64,000 nt of DNA. It comes from Paenibacillus antarcticus. Its GTDB lineage: Bacteria; Bacillota; Bacilli; Paenibacillales; Paenibacillaceae. Of this stretch, positions 16,248-25,681 are shown one piece after another; positions within the stretch are counted from its first letter, which is position 1, and the number at the start of each line of letters is the position of its first letter. Below the pieces are notes generated by a model that was not told where the DNA came from, ran no database searches, and saw only the letters and a list, made by a program, of their open reading frames with translations. The stretch covers positions 1 to 64,000 of the forward strand of contig NZ_LVJI01000030.1 of NCBI RefSeq assembly GCF_001637225.1, written 5' to 3'. The position numbers and the translations under genes are program-made.

Positions 16248-16435
16248 TTGACATCTGGTCGTGTTCAGAAAGTAGGATTAGGAAAAAGGTGAATAACGTA
16301 TAGCTCAACTATTTTTACATAGGATTTCTAGAGCAATAGATATATTATGATGATTACAGGAAAATATTAGAATGAAGTATTTCCAAATCGAATTAGGGGG
16401 AGAAGAGGATTCGTTATTTTAAAAACACTATAAAA

Positions 16436-18169
16436 ATGAAAATTATGATTTCCTTTTTAGTCGTACTAATTTTACCCACAGCTTGTATAAGTATCAGTTC
16501 TTACGTTATTTCTAAATCTTTACTTACTGAGAGAGTCAGCGAATCCTTCATGGATAACTTATCGTACCTAGGTCAATCCCTGGAGTTTGACATGGGGGAG
16601 TGGATAAGGATCATAGATCTACTACAGGTAAATCATACGATCGAATCTATATTCACTTCAGAATACGACAACGAGACAGAATATTTCTTTGACGTAAAAA
16701 AGGCGGGACAGGTATTCGATGATTGGGCATATGCCTCTAATATGTATACATATATATCATCTCTAGTAGTTGTTGGGGATAATGGGAAAGTCATTCGGTA
16801 TGGAGAAGATGTAGGGCGTTTGAACGTTGAAGAACTGTTGCAGAAAGACTGGGCTAGAAAGATAGATCAATCCAATGGTGAACTCGTATGGATAGGTATT
16901 CATGAGAATTATGCAGGTATTCATTACCGTAATCCATATGTCGTCTCCCTTACCAAAAAGTTAGATTATGGGGGAAGTCAGGCTTTAGTATATATAAGCT
17001 TTAAATCACAGTTCTTTTTTGATAAGTTGAATACCAAACATGATCCGAATAACGATTTATTCTTACTCGATTCACATAATCGAATCGTATATAATCGTGA
17101 TCCAAGTCTTATAAATCAGTTATATGAGAATCATCTTAATATTCAGAGTAAAGGATATTCGATGATTACCAATCAGAGTGGTGAAAAACTTTTAGCAGCA
17201 AGAGTGACGATATCTAATACGGGATGGAGTGTGGTAGAGACAATTCCGTATAAGACGCTAACACAAGGGAGCACAATGATTTTTAAAGTCACTACCATTG
17301 TATTTCTACTATCTTTTCTTGTAACCGGTTTCGTATGGTTCTTAATTACCTCTAGAATCGTTAATCCGATTCAACGACTTACGAGAACGATGAATAGGGT
17401 GCGAGGTAATGAGCAGATTGTGAGGGTGGAAATTCAGAGCAATGATGAAATTGGTCAATTAAATCGAAATTTCAATTATATGATGGAACGTATTGATCGA
17501 TTGCATCAAGATAATTTGCGAGAGCAAGCAGAGAAGAATGATGCGGAATATCGTGCATTGCAATCTCAAATCAATCCTCATTTTCTTTATAATACGTTGA
17601 ATTCAATACGTTGGATGGCGATCATTCAAAAGGCTGACAATATACGTGAAATTATTGAGGTGCTTGGTCGCTTACTGCGAAATACAATCAAAATGAACGA
17701 TACAATTATTCCGATTCGAGTCGAACTTGAATTGTTAAGAGATTATATTCAAATTCAGAAATTAAGGTACAACGATAAATTTGAGGTAGAATTTTTGTTC
17801 GATGAAGAAATAACCGAATATCAATGTATAAAATTTATATTACAACCGATTATCGAGAATGCGATTTTCCATGGAATTGAGCCCAAAGAGGGACGTGGAA
17901 CCATTACCATTCGATTGTTCATAGAATCCGAAGTTTTATGGATAGAAATCTATGATAATGGGGTGGGGATGGAGCAAGAAGTATTGAATAAACTACTAAT
18001 GGCTAACGACAAGAAGGGGAGTATCGGGTTAATCAACGTCCATGAACGAATACAACGAACTTTTGGACAAGACTATGGTCTTTTCGTTGAAAGTGAGTGT
18101 GGAACCCATACTCTAGTAAAGATTAAGCAGCCGGTTATTACATCAATTGCGGAGGGTAACGATGATTAA
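16436..18169 (+). CDS. YesM-type sensor histidine kinase
   Basis: 577 residues from ATG 16436. Membrane sensor with TM1 (ISFLVVLILPTACISISSYV), an extracellular sensing domain (~30-270), TM2 (VTTIVFLLSFLVTGFVWFL), HAMP (~300-355), a His_kinase domain with phospho-His about residue 382 in INPHFLYNTLNSI, and an HATPase domain (IIENAIFHGI, DNGVGM, GSIGLINVHERI). Pairs with the YesN-type regulator that overlaps its stop by 8 bp. This class usually senses sugars or their binding proteins. The ATG lacks a ribosome site; an in-frame AUU at 16409 lies 7 nt after AGGGGGA and would add a typical YesM N-terminus (RYFKNTIK), so the real start may be 16409. Confidence 0.93.
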   Translation: MKIMISFLVVLILPTACISISSYVISKSLLTERVSESFMDNLSYLGQSLEFDMGEWIRIIDLLQVNHTIESIFTSEYDNETEYFFDVKKAGQVFDDWAYASNMYTYISSLVVVGDNGKVIRYGEDVGRLNVEELLQKDWARKIDQSNGELVWIGIHENYAGIHYRNPYVVSLTKKLDYGGSQALVYISFKSQFFFDKLNTKHDPNNDLFLLDSHNRIVYNRDPSLINQLYENHLNIQSKGYSMITNQSGEKLLAARVTISNTGWSVVETIPYKTLTQGSTMIFKVTTIVFLLSFLVTGFVWFLITSRIVNPIQRLTRTMNRVRGNEQIVRVEIQSNDEIGQLNRNFNYMMERIDRLHQDNLREQAEKNDAEYRALQSQINPHFLYNTLNSIRWMAIIQKADNIREIIEVLGRLLRNTIKMNDTIIPIRVELELLRDYIQIQKLRYNDKFEVEFLFDEEITEYQCIKFILQPIIENAIFHGIEPKEGRGTITIRLFIESEVLWIEIYDNGVGMEQEVLNKLLMANDKKGSIGLINVHERIQRTFGQDYGLFVESECGTHTLVKIKQPVITSIAEGNDD

Positions 18170-19748
18170 AGTACTTATTGTTGATGATGAGATGTTATCG
18201 AGAGTTGGAATTAAGTCTTTAATAGCTTGGAATGAAAAAGGCTATATGGTTGTGGGAGAAGCGGAAAATGGAAGAAAAGCATTTCAACTCATTCAGGAGC
18301 TACAACCAGATATTGTAATTTCGGATATAAAAATGCCTGTAATGAACGGAATTGAATTAATTGAGCAAGCCAACAAAGGACCGTATCAACCTGCTTTTAT
18401 TATTCTTAGCTCCTATGATGATTTTGACTATGTAAAACAAGCGTTGATGCTTGGTGCCAAAGACTACTTTCTCAAACTGGAGCTAACCCCGGAGCAGCTC
18501 TTGGGAGCGATGGATAGGATTAAGGATGAACGATTTGCCGAACAGAAACAGTTTCCTAAATTTAAGCAGTCTTATGTTGAACAATTAACGGCGAATGATT
18601 ACCAAATCGTTAAAAATAATTTTCTCAAAGAGATTATTCAGGGCAGAAACTGCGAAGAGGAAGAAATCCAAAGTAAGCTAAATGCACTAGGTATTTTACT
18701 TCCTAAGGAACGACTTCAATGTGGGGTGGTTCTCATTAATGGGATGGAGGTTTACCCAAAATATAAAAAAAATGAACGTCACCTATTCCAATATACAGTT
18801 GAAAATATCATTTCGGAAATCGTATTAGATTATCGGTTTGCACATGCTGTAGTTTCTCAGTCTAAGGAAATTATCATTGTTTTTGCACATGAAGAATCCG
18901 ATCAAATGGACCATGATATGCATGAACTCATGAGAGCAATCATGAAAGCGTTAAAAGTATATTTAAACATTACGGGGTCCACGGGTACTTCCAAAATACG
19001 TAATGGATATCATTCCATTAAACACAGCTATAAAGATGCCTTGGAGGATGCCAACCAAAGTTCTCAAGTTAATTTGATCCGTTTTGAGGTAGGTAAAGAT
19101 GAACTTGTATCGGAGATCAATCATTTCATTAAAAATTTTGAACATGTTCTACATACTTTTGATATGGAGAAATTAAAGCACTGTCTTGCTCAACTTATCG
19201 AAAAAATAAAGAGAGTCTCAGATCGGTCTAAAGATGTTCTGAAAAGTCTTTGTTCTACATTGTTGCTGTCGATTAGTAATTTCATTACCAATCAAGCCAA
19301 GAATTTGACACTGGAAGAAGTATGGGGTTCAAACCCTTTTCATTCCATAGAACATTTACATACAAACTTTGATTTTATTGTATGGTTCGAGGAGTTTGAG
19401 AATTCTATATCTAGTATATTCAACAGCTTGGGTGAATCTAGTAAATTAATTCATCAAGCGAAACAGTATATTCATAAACATTATTCTTCGAATGTCTCAC
19501 TTGAGGGCATCGCTGACGAATTGAATATATCACCGAATTATTTAAGTACTTTATTCCGTAAGGAAACAAGTGAAAGTCTAGTTGAATATTTGACGAGATA
19601 CCGTATTGATAGAGCAAAGGAATATTTATTAACGACTCATTATCGGGTGTATGAGATTGGTCAAATGGTGGGTTATGAAAGTGAGCAGTATTTCAGCAGA
19701 GTATTTAAGAAAGTTGTAGGTATGCCACCTGCAAAGTATAAGCTATAG
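18162..19748 (+). CDS. YesN-type response regulator (receiver plus AraC helix-turn-helix)
   Basis: 528 residues from ATG 18162, with GGAGGG upstream; the start overlaps the kinase stop (ATGATTAA), implying translational coupling. The N-terminal receiver (1-~120) has VDDE and the phospho-acceptor Asp in IVISDIKMPVMNG (about residue 54) and KDYFLK. The C-terminal AraC-type double HTH (about 425-528) contains ISPNYLSTLFRKETSESLVEY and QYFSRVFKKVVGMPPAKYK. Long linker region between them. It probably activates the sugar-binding protein and ABC permease genes downstream in response to the YesM-type kinase. Confidence 0.95.
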   Translation: MIKVLIVDDEMLSRVGIKSLIAWNEKGYMVVGEAENGRKAFQLIQELQPDIVISDIKMPVMNGIELIEQANKGPYQPAFIILSSYDDFDYVKQALMLGAKDYFLKLELTPEQLLGAMDRIKDERFAEQKQFPKFKQSYVEQLTANDYQIVKNNFLKEIIQGRNCEEEEIQSKLNALGILLPKERLQCGVVLINGMEVYPKYKKNERHLFQYTVENIISEIVLDYRFAHAVVSQSKEIIIVFAHEESDQMDHDMHELMRAIMKALKVYLNITGSTGTSKIRNGYHSIKHSYKDALEDANQSSQVNLIRFEVGKDELVSEINHFIKNFEHVLHTFDMEKLKHCLAQLIEKIKRVSDRSKDVLKSLCSTLLLSISNFITNQAKNLTLEEVWGSNPFHSIEHLHTNFDFIVWFEEFENSISSIFNSLGESSKLIHQAKQYIHKHYSSNVSLEGIADELNISPNYLSTLFRKETSESLVEYLTRYRIDRAKEYLLTTHYRVYEIGQMVGYESEQYFSRVFKKVVGMPPAKYKL

Positions 19749-19778
19749 ATCGCATGATGCTATGAATGGGGGTGCAGC

Positions 19779-21140
19779 ATGAATAGAACTTTACGAGTAT
19801 ATGTGAAATCATTCGCCATGATAATAATGACGACAGGTTTACTGTTAGGATGTGGGATAAACAACAATAGCAAGCTTCAGTTCGTCGATAGTCTGGACGC
19901 TAACGGTATTATCGAGGAAGAGAAAACGGTGTTGAAAATATATGTTGATTCGATCAGAGCGCAGGATACCAACTTTTTGGATGTAGTTCATGCATTTGAA
20001 AGGGATACAGATTATAAATTGGAATTCAACTTAATTCCTGGGGACGGGAAGGATATTTATAAGAAGATTGATATTGATCTCGGCTCCAAAAAGAGTGATA
20101 CCGATATTATTCTTTTTTCGAATCCAATTCTTTTGGACAAGTATAGTGAAAACAATATGTTACTTCCGATAAATGACCTCATAGATGAGCAAGCGTACGA
20201 TGTGGATCGTATATACGGTGATTACATCACTACATATAATGATAACATTTATAGTTTACCAGCTGGTGCAGGACGCTGGGCCGTATACTATAACAAAAAA
20301 ATATTTGATGATGCCCACATCCCTTATCCATCAGGTGCATGGACATGGGATGATTATATTGAGACTGCACAGAAATTAATGGTTGCAGGCCACAAGTTCG
20401 GTTCCTACATGCTGGATTATGATAACTATCTGTATTTTATTGCAAGACAAAAGGGGATACCTTTATATAAAGAAGATGGATTATCCAATTATGATCATCC
20501 ATCCTTTAAAGAAAGCTTAAGGCTCTTCGCGGAAATAGGAAATGTTTATCAAATTCAGCCGAATTGGCTAGAGTTCAAGACGAAGAAATTACCTTGGGAC
20601 GGGTTTATGACAGGCGAGTATGGATTGACTTTGATCGGAACGTGGTACACCAACATGTTCTTAGACAAGAAATTATATCCTCGAGATTGGGAGTTTGGAA
20701 TTACGCAATTACCTACCCCTTCAGATGGATTAGGAGACAATAATCTAGGAAATGTAAATAGTATTGGAATAAATAAATATAGTAAGCATCCTTTAGAAGC
20801 TTTTGAGTTTGTTAAATATTTCGCAGAGAATAACTATAAGTTTACAGGTGACTTACCTGCACGTATCGACTTAAAGGAAGAGGACCGAATGAGCATTTTT
20901 CGAAAAACGGAAGAGAAGTTGAACGGGGAAGTTACGGCTCAGCAATTTAATGATGCGTTATATAACACTGATTTAGGATTTATGAAGGAAAAAATATCTG
21001 GGCCTGTGGCCTTAGAGTATAGCCAGATTATTTTAGAAGAGGGAGAATTATATTTGATTGGTGTCAAATCGTTAGATGATGCGGTTCATTCCATCAAAAG
21101 CAGAGTAGATACATTGATCACAGATAAAGGCGTACAATAA
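19779..21140 (+). CDS. Sugar ABC substrate-binding lipoprotein, copy 1 (TCS-linked)
   Basis: 453 residues. Lipoprotein signal with lipobox LLLGC (Cys near 25), then a family 1 extracellular solute-binding fold (DIILFSNPILLDKY ... GRWAVYYNKKIFDDAHIPYP ... WTWDDYIETAQKL ... FMTGEYGLTLIGTWYTNMFL). It lies 30 bp after the response regulator, ahead of a terminator, so it is co-expressed with the two-component system and not with the permeases. It is a clear paralogue of the protein at 21415. This placement suggests that it presents sugar to the kinase as a sensory co-receptor, though a transport role is also possible. Confidence 0.9.
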   Translation: MNRTLRVYVKSFAMIIMTTGLLLGCGINNNSKLQFVDSLDANGIIEEEKTVLKIYVDSIRAQDTNFLDVVHAFERDTDYKLEFNLIPGDGKDIYKKIDIDLGSKKSDTDIILFSNPILLDKYSENNMLLPINDLIDEQAYDVDRIYGDYITTYNDNIYSLPAGAGRWAVYYNKKIFDDAHIPYPSGAWTWDDYIETAQKLMVAGHKFGSYMLDYDNYLYFIARQKGIPLYKEDGLSNYDHPSFKESLRLFAEIGNVYQIQPNWLEFKTKKLPWDGFMTGEYGLTLIGTWYTNMFLDKKLYPRDWEFGITQLPTPSDGLGDNNLGNVNSIGINKYSKHPLEAFEFVKYFAENNYKFTGDLPARIDLKEEDRMSIFRKTEEKLNGEVTAQQFNDALYNTDLGFMKEKISGPVALEYSQIILEEGELYLIGVKSLDDAVHSIKSRVDTLITDKGVQ

Positions 21141-21164
21141 CAGCACTAATAATATATTGAGTAG

Positions 21165-21200
21165 TCCGAGGTGCCTATTTATTAGGTACCTCGGATTTTT
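21165..21200 (+). terminator. Intrinsic terminator after first binding protein
   Basis: CCGAGGTGCC pairs with GGTACCTCGG around TATTTATTA, followed by ATTTTTT. It separates the two-component operon from the transport operon. Confidence 0.75.
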
Positions 21201-21414
21201 TGGGTTTTCGTGATGATTTACATTAAATCTTAAAATAATCCAATATTTCAATAGATAAGATAAGAAGTGACTCGATCGCGAGTTAAGATCACCTTCATGT
21301 CCAATAAATTGAATTGGATAAGATAAGTTCGCAAAGGATTATGCATTAATACAAGCTATGAAATCTTCTATACTGAAATTGTAATCAACAATATAAATCA
21401 ATGGGGGTATAGAA

Positions 21415-22764
21415 ATGAACAGACGATTAAAATTGGTTCTCGTCGTTTCCATGTTAATAAGTTTATTAGCAGGTTGCGGATCAGGCGGAGCGACGGATAC
21501 AAATTCAGCAGAGGGAACACCTAATTCTTCTGAATCAACGACTTCAACAACGTTGAGAATCTATGTGGATGGAAATCGTGCCAAAGATAGTAACTTTTTG
21601 AGTGTGGTAGAAGCATTCAAAAAAGACACAGGTATTAACTTGGAATTTAATATTGTTCCCGGTGATGGCGTTGAAATATATAAAAAAATAGATATTGAGC
21701 TAGGAGCAGGTGACAAGTCTACCGATCTTATACTTCTGACGAATCCGATTCTCTTAGATAAATATGCTAAAAGCGGATCATTACTCCCCCTAAATGACTT
21801 AATAAGTACAGAAAAGTATGATGCAAAAGGAATATTTGGTGAATATTTGAATGAATATGACGGTAACATTTATAGTCTTCCGTTTGCAGTTAACAAATGG
21901 GCTGTCTACTACAATAAGAAAATTTTTGACGATGCAAATGTTCCGTATCCTTCAGGGGCTTGGACGTGGGATCAATATATCGAAACGGCCAAGAAATTAA
22001 CAGACAAGGATAAAGGCATTTATGGTTCATATATGCTTGACTATGATAACTATATGTACTTAACTACACGTCAAAAAGAAGTTTCAGGCTATAAAGAGGA
22101 TGGAAGTTCGAATTATGACAATCCAATGTTTAAGGACTCGTTACAATTTTTCGGAGATTTAGGTAACAAACACAAAATACAACCAAGCTGGCTAGAATTT
22201 AAAACGAAAAAATTAGCATGGGATGGTTTTATGACAGGGAAATATGGGATGCATGTTATTGGAAGTTGGTATACGAATATGTTCTTGGATAAAGAAGCTT
22301 ATCCTCGTGACTGGAAATTCGGAATGACAGAGTTGCCGACACCAGCTGATGGCACCGGTAACAACAATATTGGTATAGTCCAAGGGTTAGGGATCAATGT
22401 TAACACGAAAAATCCTAAAGAAGCCTTTGAATTTGTGAAATATTATGCGGAGAATGACTACAAATATTCAGGTAACTTGCCTGCACAAGTTAAGTTATCG
22501 GCGGAAGATATTAAAGGGATGTTCCAGACCCTAGTGGATAAGCTAGATGGAGAAATAACGGTCGATGATATAAACAAGGCGATGTATGATAATAATCTTG
22601 GATTCTCAGATGAAAAAATTGTTGGTACTGCGGCTTCGGAATATAGCAGTATCATATTGCAAGAAAGTGAATTGTATCTAATCGGAGAGAAATCACTAGA
22701 TGATACTGTTAAATCCATTAAAGAACGTGCAGATCAAGCGATTAAAGATCAGACATCGAAGTAA
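21415..22764 (+). CDS. Sugar ABC substrate-binding lipoprotein, copy 2 (transport operon)
   Basis: 449 residues starting at ATG 21415 after GGGGGTATAGAA. Lipobox LLAGC (Cys about 21) with an STN-rich linker, then the same family 1 binding-protein fold as its neighbour, with long near-identical blocks (WLEFKTKKL.WDGFMTG, WYTNMFLDK, YPRDW). It lies directly upstream of two permease genes, so it should be the binding component of the importer. No ATPase gene is present in the window; such importers commonly share an MsmX-type ATPase encoded elsewhere. Confidence 0.93.
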   Translation: MNRRLKLVLVVSMLISLLAGCGSGGATDTNSAEGTPNSSESTTSTTLRIYVDGNRAKDSNFLSVVEAFKKDTGINLEFNIVPGDGVEIYKKIDIELGAGDKSTDLILLTNPILLDKYAKSGSLLPLNDLISTEKYDAKGIFGEYLNEYDGNIYSLPFAVNKWAVYYNKKIFDDANVPYPSGAWTWDQYIETAKKLTDKDKGIYGSYMLDYDNYMYLTTRQKEVSGYKEDGSSNYDNPMFKDSLQFFGDLGNKHKIQPSWLEFKTKKLAWDGFMTGKYGMHVIGSWYTNMFLDKEAYPRDWKFGMTELPTPADGTGNNNIGIVQGLGINVNTKNPKEAFEFVKYYAENDYKYSGNLPAQVKLSAEDIKGMFQTLVDKLDGEITVDDINKAMYDNNLGFSDEKIVGTAASEYSSIILQESELYLIGEKSLDDTVKSIKERADQAIKDQTSK

Positions 22765-22791
22765 ACTTAACGATTCTGATTCATGACGGGT

Positions 22792-22813
22792 TGGGCTACC
22801 ATAGTGTAGCCCA
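22792..22813 (+). terminator. Short hairpin between binding protein and permease genes
   Basis: TGGGCTAC and GTAGCCCA form an 8-bp stem with a 6-nt loop and only a weak T-run afterwards. It more likely stabilises or partly attenuates the message, giving more binding protein than permease, than fully terminates it. Confidence 0.5.
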
Positions 22814-22839
22814 CCTACTATTTTGAGGGGTGAATAGGC

Positions 22840-23733
22840 TTGAGATCATTAAGAGCTATGCTTAGAACAGATGAAGCACGAGCAGGATTATTATTCGTTC
22901 TTCCATTTTTCATTGGTTTTCTCACATTTAATATATTTCCACTTATATACGCAATATTCATTAGTTTTGTAGATTATAACACGTTGAAACCAAGCTTTAA
23001 TTTTATAGGATTTGATAATTTTGTACGGATATTTCATGATCATATCGCATTGAGTGCCTACGTAAAAAGTTTTATATATACATTGGTATATGTACCAGGT
23101 GTGATCATTCTTTCCTTTCTATTAGCCTCTCTCCTGAATCGGAAGTTCTACTTCAGACCAGTCAGTCGGACGATGATATTAGTTCCATACGTTGCGAACG
23201 TAATTGCAATTGCTATGGTGTGGTCAATCATATTGGATCCATATGACGGTCCAGTAAATGCCTTATTAAATCTTGTAGGAATTGATAATCCACCGTTGTG
23301 GTTAGGAGGGGTAAGTACTTCTCTTCCGACCATTGCACTGATTAATGTGTGGCAGAATATTGCATTCCAGACGATTGTATTCTTAGCTGCATTACAAGGT
23401 GTACCTAAAGATTTATATGAAGCAGCAGAACTAGATGGGGCAGGAAGATGGCGCAGAATAAAACATGTAACCATTCCGATGGTCTCGCCAACAACTTTTT
23501 TCCTCATCATTACGAGTATTATTAACTCTTTTCAGAACTATGCATCGGTGCGTTCTTTGACGAATGGAGGACCTGGGGTTTCTTCAAGGGTTATCTCACT
23601 AAATATTTACGAGGAAGCATTTACGTATAATCGATACAGTTATGCGGCAGCCCAAGCGATCATTTTATTCGTTATTATTTTAATTATTACAATCATCCAA
23701 TGGAAGGGGCAAAAGAAGTGGGTTCATTATTAA
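22840..23733 (+). CDS. Sugar ABC permease, MalF/UgpA type
   Basis: 297 residues from TTG 22840 (GAGGGG upstream). Six predicted membrane spans, beginning AGLLFVLPFFIGFLTFNIFPLIYA. The EAA loop, which docks the ATPase, is visible as EAAELDGAGRWRRIKHVTIPMVSPT (split here: EAAELDGAG at about residues 195-203, then the IPMVSP end). First of two heterodimeric permeases; the second overlaps its 3' end. Confidence 0.95.
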   Translation: MRSLRAMLRTDEARAGLLFVLPFFIGFLTFNIFPLIYAIFISFVDYNTLKPSFNFIGFDNFVRIFHDHIALSAYVKSFIYTLVYVPGVIILSFLLASLLNRKFYFRPVSRTMILVPYVANVIAIAMVWSIILDPYDGPVNALLNLVGIDNPPLWLGGVSTSLPTIALINVWQNIAFQTIVFLAALQGVPKDLYEAAELDGAGRWRRIKHVTIPMVSPTTFFLIITSIINSFQNYASVRSLTNGGPGVSSRVISLNIYEEAFTYNRYSYAAAQAIILFVIILIITIIQWKGQKKWVHY

Positions 23734-24575
23734 AGACTAACAATAAGCTCCAATCCAAATTCAAGTTATCGACTTTTCTAATTTCCTTCGTAATCTTTCT
23801 GATGGGTCTGATGATGATTGTCCCCTTCTTGTTTATGATCTCTGCGGCATTTAAGACAAATGCACTTGTGTTTGCTGAGCCGCTTAACCTGATACCGGAA
23901 ACGATAAATTGGAATAATTTTCAGACTATTTTTAAACACGATTATTTCTTCAAATGGTATGGCAACTCAGTCTATATTGTTATTTTAACCATGGCTGCTC
24001 GATTCATTGTCGTAACGATGGCCGCTTACGCTTTTGCAAGATTGAATTTTCCATTCAAAGAGGCTATTTTCTTTCTCTTTATTTCAACGATGATGATTCC
24101 ACCGGATACAACGATTATTGCGAGATACATGTTGTATAAACATTTGCATATTTACGATACAAGTTGGGCATTAATTCTTCCTGCAACCTTTGATGTATTC
24201 TTTATATTCTTACTAAGGCAGTTCTTTATGGGTCTACCTAAAGAGATTTCAGAATCTGCGGTCGTGGACGGATGTTCACAGTTTAAAATCTATTATCGAA
24301 TTATTCTCCCGCTTGCTGTTCCAGCACTGGTAACGATGTTGTTATTCACCTTTATATGGACGTGGAATGATTTTGTTAATCCTTTTATTTTTATATCGAG
24401 TATAGATAAGCAGTTAGTCACCGTGGGATTGGAATACTTCCAGCAAGAGGCGGGTACGGATTACGCATTACAGATGGCAGGGGCTTGTATTATTGTGATT
24501 ATTCCAGTCATTCTCTTTGCTCTATCACAGAAATATTTTATTCAAGGAATTGCAAGTACCGGTATTAAAGGTTAA
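23718..24575 (+). CDS. Sugar ABC permease, MalG/UgpE type
   Basis: 285 residues from GTG 23718, chosen because GGAAGGGG lies about 9 nt upstream; an in-frame ATG at 23700 lacks a ribosome site. The start overlaps the end of the first permease by 16 bp, indicating coupled translation. Six membrane spans, and an EAA-type loop (PKEISESAVVDGCSQFKIYY followed by ILPLAVPA) in the penultimate cytoplasmic loop. Ends with the usual FIQGIASTGIKG tail of this family. Confidence 0.95.
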   Translation: MGSLLKTNNKLQSKFKLSTFLISFVIFLMGLMMIVPFLFMISAAFKTNALVFAEPLNLIPETINWNNFQTIFKHDYFFKWYGNSVYIVILTMAARFIVVTMAAYAFARLNFPFKEAIFFLFISTMMIPPDTTIIARYMLYKHLHIYDTSWALILPATFDVFFIFLLRQFFMGLPKEISESAVVDGCSQFKIYYRIILPLAVPALVTMLLFTFIWTWNDFVNPFIFISSIDKQLVTVGLEYFQQEAGTDYALQMAGACIIVIIPVILFALSQKYFIQGIASTGIKG

Positions 24576-24615
24576 ACATTAAAAACTTCTTCTACATCTA
24601 AAGGAGATACGTATA

Positions 24616-25557
24616 ATGAAATCGGTATTTTTACCAATAGATCAAAATGGAAATGTAGTACATGCACATGGAGGACATATACTCAAGGATCGTGGGAAAT
24701 TCTATTGGATCGGTGAAGACCGCACTGATCGTAATAAGGTTTCGTGCTATGTTTCGACCGATCTCGTGACTTGGTCCTTCTGTAATCATATTCTGACCGT
24801 TGATTCCCACACGGCTTCGCATTGTGTGAGAACTTCTCCAGAATTGGATATACCTGAGCAGCAGGCGGAAATCGGTCAAGGATGTAACATCGAGCGTCCC
24901 AAAGTGTTATATAACGAAACAACACAACAATATGTGATGTGGATGCATTGGGAACGTCCTTCCGACTATAGTCACGCACGTTGCGCCGTAGCCGTGTGTG
25001 ATACCATCGATGGGGATTATACCTATTTGGGAAGTTTTAATCCGATTGGGCATATGTCACGTGACTGTACGCTATTTAAAGATGATGATGGTATAGGTTA
25101 TTTTATTTCGGCAGCACGAGATAATGACGACTTACACATCTATAAACTCTCGGATGATTATTTAAGTATTGATAGATTGGTGCATGTTCTGTGGCCAGGT
25201 CAGCAAGGAGAAGCTCCAACACTGTTCAAGCGCAACGGTCTTTATTATATGCTGACTTCAGGTTGTACCGGTTGGGCACCGAACCAAAGTGGCTATGCCT
25301 ATGCAACTTCCATATCAGGGGATTGGTGTTTGCCTAAAGATCTGGGCGACGAAACAACGTATCGCTCCCAGCCCACCTGTGTAATACCGCTAGAAGAGCA
25401 AGACGGCAGTATGAGTTACTGGTATTTAGGCGATCGGTGGGGTGGCAGTCATGACGACTATTACAAATCAAAGTATGTGTTGCTTCCTTTGAACTTTGTT
25501 TCTGATACGGAGCTAATACTAGATTGGCAGGATGATATCGACCTTCCGGTCGGTTAG
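24616..25557 (+). CDS. GH43-type glycosidase (exo-beta-1,3-galactanase-like), cytoplasmic
   Basis: 313 residues with no signal peptide. Five-bladed propeller features of GH43: VVHAHGGHILKDRGKFYWIG, Glu93 in the IERPKVLYN motif, MSRDCTLFKDDDGIGYF, EAPTLFKRNGLYYMLTS and a late YLGDRWGG. The HAHGGHI and ERPKVLYN pattern is closest to the beta-1,3-galactosidase/galactanase branch (subfamily 24 by recollection). It lies 40 bp after the permeases with AAAGGAG, so it likely cuts imported galacto-oligosaccharides inside the cell. Together with the secreted GH27 this points to arabinogalactan or galactan use; the exact substrate is inference. Confidence 0.85.
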   Translation: MKSVFLPIDQNGNVVHAHGGHILKDRGKFYWIGEDRTDRNKVSCYVSTDLVTWSFCNHILTVDSHTASHCVRTSPELDIPEQQAEIGQGCNIERPKVLYNETTQQYVMWMHWERPSDYSHARCAVAVCDTIDGDYTYLGSFNPIGHMSRDCTLFKDDDGIGYFISAARDNDDLHIYKLSDDYLSIDRLVHVLWPGQQGEAPTLFKRNGLYYMLTSGCTGWAPNQSGYAYATSISGDWCLPKDLGDETTYRSQPTCVIPLEEQDGSMSYWYLGDRWGGSHDDYYKSKYVLLPLNFVSDTELILDWQDDIDLPVG

Positions 25558-25614
25558 ACGTATTCAAGTACTAGAGCAACAATCAATAATATAATGATAA
25601 ATCCAATTTCATTG

Positions 25615-25656
25615 AAAAAAATCCGCCGAAAGCTCTAGGCTTTCGACGGATTTTTT
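25615..25656. terminator. Bidirectional terminator
   Basis: AAAAAATCCGCCGAAAGC pairs with the segment GGCTTTCGACGGATTTTTT around TCTA. A-run and T-run on either side serve both the GH43 operon and the minus-strand peptidase gene. Confidence 0.8.
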
Positions 25657-25681
25657 GTGTGATCTAAAGCATAATAGCTAA

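Larger units (their letters stand above)
16031..16435. other. Gap with two terminators before the two-component operon
   Basis: Two terminators about 130 bp apart (16050-16076 and 16201-16247) fill the left half. The right half holds the kinase ribosome site (AGGGGGA, 16395-16401). No gene is seen between or after them. Confidence 0.5.
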
